From an uncultured Dorea sp. (GTDB lineage Bacteria > Bacillota > Clostridia > Lachnospirales > Lachnospiraceae): a stretch of 33,117 bases of DNA. Position 1 is the first letter of the stretch, and every line of letters starts with the position of its first letter. A program made the position numbers and the translations under genes. Below are positions 8,613 through 16,723 of this stretch, piece after piece. Below the pieces are notes generated by a model. It had not been told where the DNA came from. It saw only the letters and a program-made list of their open reading frames with translations, and made no database searches. The stretch is from positions 1 to 33,117 of the forward strand of contig URTM01000028.1 in assembly GCA_900550865.1 (NCBI GenBank), written 5' to 3'.

Positions 8613-9076
8613 GATCTTTCTCCTTTCTTTCTGTATTCGATAAATGCTTCCATTGCACGAAGCTGTCCTTCATATCCGGAACATCTGCAAAGATTTCCCG
8701 CAAGATATGCCTTGATCTCTTCTCTTGTCGGCTCCGGATTCTCGCGGAACATGGCGATTGCATTCATGATCATTCCCGGATTGCAGAAACCACACTGTTC
8801 TGCACCCTGATCTGCAACAAATGCACCGAATTCTTTTGCTTCTTCCTGAAGTCCTTCTAACGTATCTACCTTACATCCGTCGACTCTGGCTGTCAGCATC
8901 GAACAGGATAATACCGGTTTATCATCTACAAATACCGTACACAGACCGCAGTTTGATGTCTCGCATCCGCGTTTCACACTATAGCATCCATGATCTCTGA
9001 CGAAATCGATCAGAAGCTGATCACTGGATATCTCTGCTTCTCTCATTGTTCCATTTAAAAGAATCTTTACTTTCAT
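8609..9076 (-). CDS. Molybdenum hydroxylase 2Fe-2S subunit
   Basis: Small electron-transfer subunit carrying two [2Fe-2S] clusters. The plant-ferredoxin-type ligands are Cys38, Cys43, Cys46 and Cys58 (GCETSNCGLC and the later SC). The second, helical-domain cluster is bound by Cys95, Cys98, Cys130 and Cys132 (QCGFCNPGM and GNLCRCSGY). At 155 residues it is the standard XdhC/CoxS size. The start is three bases after the FAD subunit stop and its stop overlaps the molybdopterin subunit start, so the three subunits are made in a fixed order. It passes electrons from molybdopterin to FAD. Confidence 0.95.
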   Translation of the reverse strand: MKVKILLNGTMREAEISSDQLLIDFVRDHGCYSVKRGCETSNCGLCTVFVDDKPVLSCSMLTARVDGCKVDTLEGLQEEAKEFGAFVADQGAEQCGFCNPGMIMNAIAMFRENPEPTREEIKAYLAGNLCRCSGYEGQLRAMEAFIEYRKKGERS

Positions 9077-9079
9077 ATC

Positions 9080-9892
9080 CTACTGATCTCCTCCTTTTGC
9101 ATTCAATGCCTCCAGCGCCCTGCGGATCAGTACATATGCCAGACGGCTTCTGAATTCCTTTCCCGCACGCATATTACTGTCTGTCTTCACCTGTGAAGCA
9201 AGGCATTCTGCCTCTTTCTTCATCTCTTCTTCGGTACAGACTCCGCTCCATACTTTTTCTCTGACCGCTTCTGTCAGTTCCAGACGGACCGCTTTCTGCG
9301 GTCTTGCACCGATACATGCACATCCGTTTTCCGCATTTACCGAAACCGCACATGTCAGTACCGGGAAATCCGTCTTGGAATTGCGGTGTGCCAGGTAAAT
9401 CTTTTTCCCATCATCTTTCTTCACGATCACTCTTACGAGGATATCGTTATCTCTTTTCATCTGCACAAATTCCTGTAACGGAACGATCCCGCCTTTATAC
9501 AGTTCTACATAACTGTCCATGGCAAGGAATACCGTCAGCACATCCGAAAATCCATATCTTCCGAATATACTTCCACCGATCGTTGCAAGGTTACGGAACT
9601 GCACGCCGACGATATCACCGACCGCATCTTTTACCGCTCCGTCACACCACTGGTTCAGCCCCTCGTGGCATTCCAGTTCACGAAGCGTCGTCATACATCC
9701 GATCCGGAATTCTTCTTCTGTCTCTTCAATCTGATCCAGACCAAGTCCGGACAGATCAATTGCTTTCTGGACATTCCGGTCTGACATCTTAAGCCAGAGC
9801 ATACCGCCAAGAATACAGTTGGTTCTTTTCTGATTCAATTCATATGCCTGCTCCAGGCTTTCTGCTTTCACATATTCCCTAATTTTTAACAT
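9080..9892 (-). CDS. Molybdenum hydroxylase FAD-binding subunit
   Basis: Medium subunit with the FAD PCMH fold, passing electrons from the iron-sulfur clusters to NAD or another acceptor. It is 270 residues, a little short for the CoxM/XdhB family. The first flavin loop is around ILGGMLWLKMSDRNV (residues 27-41) and the second around NLATIGGSIFGRYGFSDV, where the usual TIGGN-type motif reads TIGGS. The C-terminal CO dehydrogenase-type domain is present. It is the first gene of the operon, behind a good promoter, and three bases separate it from the 2Fe-2S gene. Confidence 0.9.
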   Translation of the reverse strand: MLKIREYVKAESLEQAYELNQKRTNCILGGMLWLKMSDRNVQKAIDLSGLGLDQIEETEEEFRIGCMTTLRELECHEGLNQWCDGAVKDAVGDIVGVQFRNLATIGGSIFGRYGFSDVLTVFLAMDSYVELYKGGIVPLQEFVQMKRDNDILVRVIVKKDDGKKIYLAHRNSKTDFPVLTCAVSVNAENGCACIGARPQKAVRLELTEAVREKVWSGVCTEEEMKKEAECLASQVKTDSNMRAGKEFRSRLAYVLIRRALEALNAKGGDQ

Positions 9893-9951
9893 ACTATAAT
9901 CCTCTTAAATATCATTAACAGCGTCTCTGAATCTCTTTCAAAGCTGCTATT

Positions 9952-9979
9952 ATTGTATCATATTTTACATGTTTCGCAA
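9952..9979 (-). promoter_or_regulatory. Promoter of the molybdenum hydroxylase operon
   Basis: On the minus strand, TTGCGA (9974-9979) and TACAAT (9952-9957) are 16 bases apart, about 60 bases before the FAD-subunit ATG. No riboswitch fold was recognised in the leader. Confidence 0.6.
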
Positions 9980-10015
9980 TCTTTTCTTACGATCATCCTG
10001 TCGTTTTTTCTTCTT

Positions 10016-11350
10016 TTAACTCCGGTCTTTCTTTCCCTTCATGATCTTAAAGTACATGACAATCAGAAGCGTACCTGCCAGTACCCATGCCGCCGGAGAT
10101 GCCAGACAGATTCCCATATAACTTCCAAAATGTGAAGCGATCAGTGCCGCTCCGCTTCGTCCTACCAGTTCCGCAATTCCTGCCGTCATCGGAAGCAGAC
10201 CATAACCCATTCCCTGGATTCCGTTTCGGTACAGATTCACAACCACAAGAGGAATGAAGGATACGCTGACACATCTCAGATAAACGTCTACATATCTCAT
10301 GATCTGGTCCAGATTTTCTGATACAAAGAATACCGTCATGTATTTCCCGCCAAAGAAAATGACTGCACCAGTAACAACTGCATAGACGAATCCGATCAGC
10401 GTAGCACTTTTGAATCCTTTACGGATCCTCGTATATTTTCCCGCCCCCATATTCTGTGCACAGTAAGTCGCCATCGTCGTTCCAAGTGCAACGTATGCCT
10501 GCGTAAATACCTGCTCAATCTTGCTTGCTGCCGCAAATCCGGCTGCAGCTGTAGAACCGAGGATATTCAGGCAAGACTGTACAACAATCGTTCCGATCGC
10601 CGTGATGGAATACTGGAATGCCATCGGAAGTCCGATCTTCAGCTGCCATCCGGCCAGATTCTTATCTATTTCCCAGTCTTCTTTGTGTAAATGCAGTGCC
10701 GGTACCTTTTTGGCAATATAGAACAGACACAGGATTCCTGAAATCCCCTGTGCGATCACCGTCGCATAGGCAGCTCCTGCCGCACCCATTCCAAATACAA
10801 TGATAAACACCAGATCCAGTACAATATTCAAAAGTGCTGCAATCACAAGAAAATAAAGCGGACGCTTACTGTCGCCCAGTGCTCTTAACACACTTGCAAG
10901 ATAATTGTAAAGTGCCTGCGCCACAATTCCGCCGCAGATTACCATGATATATCCGTATGCTTCTCCATACATATCCGATGGTGTGTTCATCAGATGCAGA
11001 ACCTTCGCCATACTGATCATGCTGAGTAATGTGAGGATAACCGTTACGATCCCCGTAAGTACCGCGCCGGATGCCACCGATTTTCTCATTGCCTTCATGT
11101 TCCCGGCCCCAAAGTGCTGTGCTGTAACAACCGTAAATCCCGCCGTAACTCCCTGCAGGAATCCAATGATCAGAAATACCAGTGTTCCACAGGCTCCTAC
11201 CGCAGCCAGTGCCGCATTACCGACAAATTTCCCGACGATCACCGTATCTGCCATGTTATAAAACTGCTGAAAGATATTACCGATAAAGATCGGCATTGTA
11301 AAATTGAAAATGATCTTCCCGGGGCTTCCGGCCGTCATATCTTTTTCCAT
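10016..11350 (-). CDS. MATE family efflux transporter
   Basis: A membrane antiporter of the multidrug and toxic compound extrusion family, 444 residues with about twelve hydrophobic helices in two similar halves. The N-terminal signature PGKIIFNFTMPIFIGNIFQQFYNMADTVIVG is typical of the DinF/NorM-like clostridial members. The ATG has AAGGAGG nine bases upstream. It lies upstream of the molybdenum hydroxylase operon on the same strand, but that operon has its own promoter, so a functional link is only possible. Substrate cannot be read from the sequence. Confidence 0.92.
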   Translation of the reverse strand: MEKDMTAGSPGKIIFNFTMPIFIGNIFQQFYNMADTVIVGKFVGNAALAAVGACGTLVFLIIGFLQGVTAGFTVVTAQHFGAGNMKAMRKSVASGAVLTGIVTVILTLLSMISMAKVLHLMNTPSDMYGEAYGYIMVICGGIVAQALYNYLASVLRALGDSKRPLYFLVIAALLNIVLDLVFIIVFGMGAAGAAYATVIAQGISGILCLFYIAKKVPALHLHKEDWEIDKNLAGWQLKIGLPMAFQYSITAIGTIVVQSCLNILGSTAAAGFAAASKIEQVFTQAYVALGTTMATYCAQNMGAGKYTRIRKGFKSATLIGFVYAVVTGAVIFFGGKYMTVFFVSENLDQIMRYVDVYLRCVSVSFIPLVVVNLYRNGIQGMGYGLLPMTAGIAELVGRSGAALIASHFGSYMGICLASPAAWVLAGTLLIVMYFKIMKGKKDRS

Positions 11351-11431
11351 CCTGTTTTCCTCCTTTTCCTGTGTCTTTTGTGTATCATTCTTTTCTTCAA
11401 GTTACTTTCTTTTTCAATATGTTTACGTTAA

Positions 11432-11464
11432 GAAAAGACCCTGATATCGCTTCAGAGTCTTTTC
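11432..11464 (-). terminator. Intrinsic terminator after citG
   Basis: The stem GAAAAGACTCTGA pairs with TCAGGGTCTTTTC around a seven-base loop, with one wobble pair. It stands between the citG stop codon and the MATE gene and has T residues at the 3' side on the minus strand. Confidence 0.8.
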
Positions 11465-11563
11465 TCGCAAAACTTTATTCATTATATATAACAAGGAAAA
11501 CAATTGCAACTATTTTTCTACCCAAATTTCAACATTTTTAACTGTCATTCATCGGCATGTTTT

Positions 11564-12514
11564 TTATCTGATACATTTTGTCCTGTAAACCGGTAATTCC
11601 TGCTTATGTTCTATCTGCCACAAAAGCAGTGTCAGGGCGAGCTGGTCTGCCGCTCCACCGGAACTGATATGCTTTCGGATACACTCCCGGTTCATCCGGA
11701 CAATCCTGTCTATTCCTTCTTCCGAAAATGCTCCTCCGCATCTTAATATCCGGTCTGCCTCCTGCTGAACCCAGGCAAGCCCCGATTCCTGTCCGCGGTT
11801 CAATACATTTGTATCTCTCAGATCTTTCATAATGTACAGAAGAACCTGCAGATTGACCTGACTCTGGCAGATCGTCGGATTCATTGCTTTTCTCGCCATT
11901 GCTTCTTCCAGCTTTGGATATGCAATCTTTCTGACAACTGGGAATCCATCCAGAACCTCCCCACGGACTCCCCGTTCACCGGATTCCCGCAGCAGTCGTT
12001 CCCCGCTTGTCTGCGGTGCGTTTTTTCCCGGATATTCCAGATTTTTTAGTTCTTCCGCCAGAATTCTTCCGGTCATTTTCTTTGCCGTGTCAACTATTGT
12101 ATCTATGGTAATCTTCTGTGTATGTCTGTTTTTCCCCTTGCAGTATCCATACGCCGCACATATAATTCCCATGGAAAAAATCATTCCTTTATGCGTGTTC
12201 ACACCTTTGGTCGCCTGATACATAGCCTTTTCTGCTCTCTGACCGATACGGCGGATAATAAAAAACAGATCTTCCAATATGTTCTCTTTTTCTTCCGCCG
12301 ATTCGTATCCTGCTTCGTACATCTCTACCAGATACGGTGTAATCGCATCTGTACTTTTCTGAAACGTTATCCAGTTCATATCGCGGTGTGCACCACTGTC
12401 CCACAAATCTACAAGTCCCGGCTTCGGTGTTGTAAATACTTCTCCCAGCAGAGCATTCCTGATATACCCGGCAATACGTCCTGATCCTTCTTTATGCCTG
12501 TTCGATATAGTCAT
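11564..12514 (-). CDS. citG: Triphosphoribosyl-dephospho-CoA synthase (CitG)
   Basis: Makes 2'-(5''-triphosphoribosyl)-3'-dephospho-CoA from ATP and dephospho-CoA, the precursor of the citrate lyase prosthetic group. The family motif FTTPKPGLVDLWDSGAHRDM is at about residues 24-43, and the second motif GVNTHKGMIFSMGI is intact. The start was set at the ATG beginning MTISNRHKEG, giving 316 residues; it overlaps the end of the 55-codon gene by 23 bases, suggesting translational coupling. A longer frame reaching 12559 is possible but lacks a ribosome binding site. citG is separated from citDEF by the hydratase gene and a terminator and seems to be on its own transcript. citX, which transfers the group to CitD, is not visible in the window. 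Confidence 0.9.
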   Translation of the reverse strand: MTISNRHKEGSGRIAGYIRNALLGEVFTTPKPGLVDLWDSGAHRDMNWITFQKSTDAITPYLVEMYEAGYESAEEKENILEDLFFIIRRIGQRAEKAMYQATKGVNTHKGMIFSMGIICAAYGYCKGKNRHTQKITIDTIVDTAKKMTGRILAEELKNLEYPGKNAPQTSGERLLRESGERGVRGEVLDGFPVVRKIAYPKLEEAMARKAMNPTICQSQVNLQVLLYIMKDLRDTNVLNRGQESGLAWVQQEADRILRCGGAFSEEGIDRIVRMNRECIRKHISSGGAADQLALTLLLWQIEHKQELPVYRTKCIR

Positions 12515-12659
12515 CGACCATCTCAAACAAATGTCTTTCTCTTTCTTTTGCTTCTGCATCGTTCTTTTCTTCCCTTCCAGGTACCTGTCTCATATTCATC
12601 ACATAACTTCCGAAAATATTACTCGTTACACCTGTTCTGTAATGTCTGTTTTTCATCAT
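12492..12659 (-). CDS. Unknown 55-residue protein coupled to citG
   Basis: A reading frame of 55 codons starting with two Met codons (MMKNRHYRTGVTSN) and ending FEMVDDYIEQA, with an excellent ribosome binding site (GAGGAGG, about seven bases from the ATG) and its own extended -10 promoter. It overlaps the citG start. The protein is charged; residues 29-50 are rich in Glu, Lys and Arg and probably form an amphipathic helix. There is no signal peptide and no membrane segment. I do not recognise a family. The overlap and shared promoter suggest a role in, or regulation of, citrate lyase cofactor synthesis, or a short leader peptide that couples translation to citG. It could also be a remnant, but the intact start signals argue against that. 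Confidence 0.6.
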   Translation of the reverse strand: MMKNRHYRTGVTSNIFGSYVMNMRQVPGREEKNDAEAKERERHLFEMVDDYIEQA

Positions 12660-12712
12660 TGTAATTCCTCCTCTATTATTCTTGACTGCGTTTCATTTTT
12701 CTTTCTGTCTTT

Positions 12713-12721
12713 ACTATAACA
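12713..12721 (-). promoter_or_regulatory. Extended -10 promoter for the 55-codon gene and citG
   Basis: On the minus strand TGTTATAGT gives an extended -10 about 55 bases before the first ATG. It lies downstream of a strong terminator, so these two genes are probably expressed apart from the main lyase operon. Confidence 0.5.
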
Positions 12722-12784
12722 GACGTACTTCGCAGAATCTAATTCCCGTTGGTTATCCAGATATTCCATGCAAGAATAAGAATT

Positions 12785-12824
12785 AGAAAGAGCCGCAGGC
12801 TCATGGCTGCCTGCAGCTCTTTCT
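12785..12824 (-). terminator. Intrinsic terminator after the YbhJ-like hydratase
   Basis: A GC-rich stem, AGAAAGAGCTGCAGGC with GCCTGCGGCTCTTTCT, with an eight-base loop. It lies 40 bases after the hydratase stop codon and ends the lactonase-to-hydratase operon. Confidence 0.85.
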
Positions 12825-12863
12825 TAATAATGGAGATATAACAATTGTCAATTACCTTGACGG

Positions 12864-15149
12864 TTAACGGCTTCGGTTGTAATTGATCAGACATCCTGCC
12901 TTTACAATCTTCTTCTCATCTTCTGTCATATCGGCAATATAGAGAGAAATTTCTTTCACCTCATCACCGATCACATAAGCTTTGATGTCTTTCATATCAC
13001 CTTCCAGTGCTTTCCTTACATCCGGAACATAAATATAATCACCGATTTCAAACTCCGGTTCTCCCTTCATCTGGAATGGGATCATCCCCCAGTTCATAAC
13101 ATTGGAACGGTATCTCTTGGTTGCATATTCTTTTGTGATATTGGCAAGACCGCCGATCACTCTCTGGCAGCTTGCCGCCTGTTCTCTGGCTGATCCGTCT
13201 CCTGGTTTTACGGCATAGATCATGCTTCCTATTTCCGTCTCGGCCGGAACAACCTCTTCCTGTCCTGCGATGGTATGGATTTTTTCATATACACTTACCA
13301 GTTCCGGCTCTGTTTTCAGCACATCTTCTCCGGCTACTCTTGCTTTCTCGATCTTGTCTGCTTCTTTGGAACGTCCGACATATTCCGGATCTCTTCTTGA
13401 GAGTGTAAACTCTGCAAGTCCCAGCGGATTGGACCTGAATGAAGAAGTCTCTCCGGACGGGATCAGTTCGTCGGTTGTAGTAACAGGATCTAATATCTTA
13501 GAGCATACCTTCAGAAGGATATTATCTGTCAGAGGGCTCATCTCCGGCCAGTCTTTGATGTTCGGACCATATACCAGTGATTTTTCTTCATCACCTTTCT
13601 GGAATCCGTAATAGACTCTCTTGTTGTATACAGATGGGTCGAATTCATATTCCGGCACATCTCCCCAGCAGTCTAAGCCTTCGGCTGAAGTAAGGATTCC
13701 TCCGTTTGCTGCTGTTGCTGCGATCGATCTTGCATCCATCAGTGCAACGGCTGACATCTGTCCGTTTCCTGGTTTGCTTCCTTCACGGTTCGGGAAGTTT
13801 CTGGTTGTGTGGCGGATACTTAAGCCGTCATTACATGGTGTGTCTCCGGCTCCGAAGCATGGTCCGCAGAATGCTGTACGGATGATCGCACCTGCTTCCA
13901 TCAGGTCTGCAATGTATCCCTGTTTTGTCAGGTTGATAAATACAGGCTGTGAAGACGGATATACCGCCAGACTGAATTCACCGCTTCCGGTATCTTTTCC
14001 GCGAAGCGCATTAGCAGCCTCAACAACGTTTGTATAGTTACCGCCGGCACATCCTGCGATGACTGCCTGCTGTACCTGGAGTCCTTTATCTGTAATCTTA
14101 TCTGTCAGATGGAATTTGGCTCTTCCCTGTGAAATCTTAGCTGCTTCTTCCTCTACTCCGTGAAGAATATCGGAAAGATTTGCATTCAACTCATCGATCT
14201 CATAAGCATTACTTGGATGGAATGGCAATGCGATCATAGGTTTTACAGTGCTTAAGTCTACATATACCATACCGTCATAATACGCCACATCTGCCGGATT
14301 CAGTTCTTTGTAAGCATCCGGTCTTCCATGCGTTGTAAGGAACTTCTTCGTATCTTCATCTGTTCTCCAGATAGAAGAAAGACAGGTGGTCTCTGTTGTC
14401 ATAACATCAATACCATTTCGGTAATCCGTTGTCATACTTGACACACCAGGTCCTACAAACTCCATAACTTTGTTCTTTACATAGCCATTTTTGAAGACTG
14501 CTCCAATGATCGCAAGTGCGATATCCTGCGGTCCTACCCACGGATTCGGCTTGCCGTCCAGATAGATTCCGACGACGCCTGGACATGCAACATCATAAGT
14601 ATCACACAGAAGCTGTTTTACCAGCTCTCCGCCGCCTTCTCCAATTGCCATGGTTCCGAGAGCTCCGTAACGGGTGTGGGAATCTGATCCAAGGATCATC
14701 TTGCCGCATCCCGCATGCATCTCACGCATATACTGATGGATAACAGCAATGTGTGGAGGTACATAGATTCCGCCGTATTTCTTTGCAGCGGACAAGCCAA
14801 ACATATGGTCATCTTCATTGATTGTTCCACCAACGGCACACAATGAGTTATGACAGTTTGTAAGGACATAAGGAATCGGGAATTTCTCCATTCCGGAAGC
14901 TTTCGCTGTCTGGATGATTCCAACAAACGTGATATCATGTGATGCCATTGCATCGAACTTAATTTTTAAATTTTCCATATTTCCAGAGGTGTTATGTGCC
15001 TCCATGATGCCATATGCGATGGTACCTTTTCTTGCTTCTTCTTTCGAAGCTTTCTTTCCTGTCAGGGACTTTACTTTTGCCGCTTCTTTTTCTGGTACGA
15101 TGGTATCACCATTTACCAGATAAGCTCCGCCATCATATAATTTAACCAT
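12864..15149 (-). CDS. Aconitase-superfamily hydratase, YbhJ-like
   Basis: A 761-residue member of the aconitase superfamily, probably a 4Fe-4S hydro-lyase for a tri- or dicarboxylate. It resembles the uncharacterised E. coli YbhJ group more than ordinary aconitases. Cluster Cys candidates are in VIAGCAGGNYTN, where normal aconitases have GSCTN, and in AFCGPCFGAGDTPCN. The swivel-domain catalytic loop reads GDGSAREQ (Ser653, Ala654, Arg655); typical aconitases read GSSREH, so the second Ser is replaced by Ala and His by Gln. This makes a different substrate likely. The gene starts 16 bases after citF with a good AAGGAG site and ends the lyase operon. The same window carries an ordinary aconitase (23689-25650), so simple redundancy is less likely. 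Substrate is inference only: an unsaturated acid hydrated to a citrate-like substrate for the lyase. Confidence 0.85.
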   Translation of the reverse strand: MVKLYDGGAYLVNGDTIVPEKEAAKVKSLTGKKASKEEARKGTIAYGIMEAHNTSGNMENLKIKFDAMASHDITFVGIIQTAKASGMEKFPIPYVLTNCHNSLCAVGGTINEDDHMFGLSAAKKYGGIYVPPHIAVIHQYMREMHAGCGKMILGSDSHTRYGALGTMAIGEGGGELVKQLLCDTYDVACPGVVGIYLDGKPNPWVGPQDIALAIIGAVFKNGYVKNKVMEFVGPGVSSMTTDYRNGIDVMTTETTCLSSIWRTDEDTKKFLTTHGRPDAYKELNPADVAYYDGMVYVDLSTVKPMIALPFHPSNAYEIDELNANLSDILHGVEEEAAKISQGRAKFHLTDKITDKGLQVQQAVIAGCAGGNYTNVVEAANALRGKDTGSGEFSLAVYPSSQPVFINLTKQGYIADLMEAGAIIRTAFCGPCFGAGDTPCNDGLSIRHTTRNFPNREGSKPGNGQMSAVALMDARSIAATAANGGILTSAEGLDCWGDVPEYEFDPSVYNKRVYYGFQKGDEEKSLVYGPNIKDWPEMSPLTDNILLKVCSKILDPVTTTDELIPSGETSSFRSNPLGLAEFTLSRRDPEYVGRSKEADKIEKARVAGEDVLKTEPELVSVYEKIHTIAGQEEVVPAETEIGSMIYAVKPGDGSAREQAASCQRVIGGLANITKEYATKRYRSNVMNWGMIPFQMKGEPEFEIGDYIYVPDVRKALEGDMKDIKAYVIGDEVKEISLYIADMTEDEKKIVKAGCLINYNRSR

Positions 15150-15165
15150 TCTTGATTTCTCCTTT

Positions 15166-16722
15166 TTAGTATTCGAATTCTTTTACCTGACGTACGACAT
15201 CCATAACCGTACCGTCACGGCCTTCAATGATTCCTACTATTCTGTCACCAAACTGTACCGGCTCCGGCTCTCCTGTGATCGCATAAGCCATATCCCTTAA
15301 TTCTTCGATTGTATGAAGTGGGATATTGCCTGCTTCTTTCAATGCTTCTAAAAGATCCGGTCTTGCAGGGTTAACTGCCACACCATAATCGGTAACGACT
15401 ACGTCAATCGATTCTCCCGGTGTTGTAACCGTTGTAACCTTACTGCACACTGCCGGAATACGTCCCTGAAGAAGTGGTGTAATCACAATTGTACATTTTG
15501 CGCCCATGGCCGCATCCGGATGGCCACCCTGTGCCCCGGTAATGACTCCGTCAGAACCGACTACTACGTTGACATTAAAGTCCACATCTACTTCCAATGC
15601 ACCAAGCACTACATAATCCAGTTTATTGACGAATGCGCCTTTGTTAAATGGATTTGCGTATGCTCCTGCACTGATTCTGTGATGGTTCGGGCGTTTGACT
15701 GATTCTACTGCTGCCGTATCAAAGTCCTGTGTATCCAGAAGCTTTCCAACCAGCCCCTGATCCAGAAGATCACACATTCCCTTGGACATTCCGCCGACTG
15801 CGAATCCCATATGGATTCCGCGCTCTTTCATGATCTTACCAAGAGATGCTGCCGATGCGATAGAAGCTCCCCCGACACCTGTCTGATAAGAAAATCCATC
15901 TTTAAAATATGGTGTGTTTACCACAACCTGTGTACAGTAATCCGCCATCATAAGCTTTCTGACATCCGTTGTCGGTTTTGCTGCACCTGTTGCGATCTTT
16001 TCCGGGATACCGATCTGATCTACCACGCATACATAGTCAACCTTGGTCATATTAATGTCTGCCGGATAGTTCGGGAATGGTACCAGGCAGTCTGTAACTG
16101 CTACAACCTTGTTGGCATGATTCCCATCTACAAATGAATACGATAATACACCGCAGTCGCTCTTTCCGCCGGTTCCCTTACAGTTACCGTAATCATCACA
16201 TGTCGGTGCTCCGATAAAGGAAATGTCAATTGTTGTCTCTCCTGTCTGGATGGCACGGATTCTTCCGCCGTGAGAACGCATCGTTGCAAGTCCTTTTAAT
16301 TTACCCTGAGAGATTGCTTCCCCGATTGCTCCACGTACACCGGATGACTGGATATTGGTGATCGTTCCATCCTCGATCATCGGCACCAGTGGTGCATGTG
16401 CTTTTCCAAGTGAACTTGCACAGATAGTTACATCTTTGATTCCCATCTTATGTACTTCTTCCATGACCATATTCACTACCAGATCCCCGTCACGGAAATG
16501 ATGATGGAAGCCAAGTGTCATACCATCATGTGCACCGCATTTTACCAGTGCCTCATGAATAGAACTTACCATCTTGCTGGTATCATGATTCATGACTACT
16601 TTTGTGATTGGTCCCCTTTTTTGGAACTCTGTATTGTCTTTATAATAATTTCCCTGAAATACTTCTTTTCCTGTCGCTTTTAAAATCTCCTCAGGGATTT
16701 CTCTTCCAACTTTATTCAACAT
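15166..16722 (-). CDS. citF: Citrate lyase alpha subunit (citrate:ACP transferase)
   Basis: Transfers the acyl carrier protein from acetate to citrate, forming citryl-ACP; it belongs to the CoA-transferase superfamily. The protein is 518 residues from the chosen ATG (MLNKVGREIPEEIL), with conserved GLATMRSHGGRIRAIQTGE, the glycine-rich GYFHHHFRDGD-type N-terminal region (LGFHHHFRDGDLV) and the C-terminal VVTDYGVAVNPARPDLLEAL. The ATG is one base after the citE stop, and its ribosome binding site (AAGGGGG) lies in the last codons of citE; a frame extending to 16803 overlaps citE deeply and is not supported. It works as a complex with CitD and CitE. Confidence 0.95.
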   Translation of the reverse strand: MLNKVGREIPEEILKATGKEVFQGNYYKDNTEFQKRGPITKVVMNHDTSKMVSSIHEALVKCGAHDGMTLGFHHHFRDGDLVVNMVMEEVHKMGIKDVTICASSLGKAHAPLVPMIEDGTITNIQSSGVRGAIGEAISQGKLKGLATMRSHGGRIRAIQTGETTIDISFIGAPTCDDYGNCKGTGGKSDCGVLSYSFVDGNHANKVVAVTDCLVPFPNYPADINMTKVDYVCVVDQIGIPEKIATGAAKPTTDVRKLMMADYCTQVVVNTPYFKDGFSYQTGVGGASIASAASLGKIMKERGIHMGFAVGGMSKGMCDLLDQGLVGKLLDTQDFDTAAVESVKRPNHHRISAGAYANPFNKGAFVNKLDYVVLGALEVDVDFNVNVVVGSDGVITGAQGGHPDAAMGAKCTIVITPLLQGRIPAVCSKVTTVTTPGESIDVVVTDYGVAVNPARPDLLEALKEAGNIPLHTIEELRDMAYAITGEPEPVQFGDRIVGIIEGRDGTVMDVVRQVKEFEY

Positions 16723-16723
16723 C

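Noticed and set aside
9980..10012. Small stem ACGA with TCGT after the MATE gene
   Set aside because: Four pairs only, with the T run on the strand that has no gene; not a credible terminator.
12531..12719. Plus-strand frame of 62 codons opposite the small gene before citG
   Set aside because: Low-complexity Phe/Ser-rich translation, no ribosome binding site, and it lies opposite better supported minus-strand signals.
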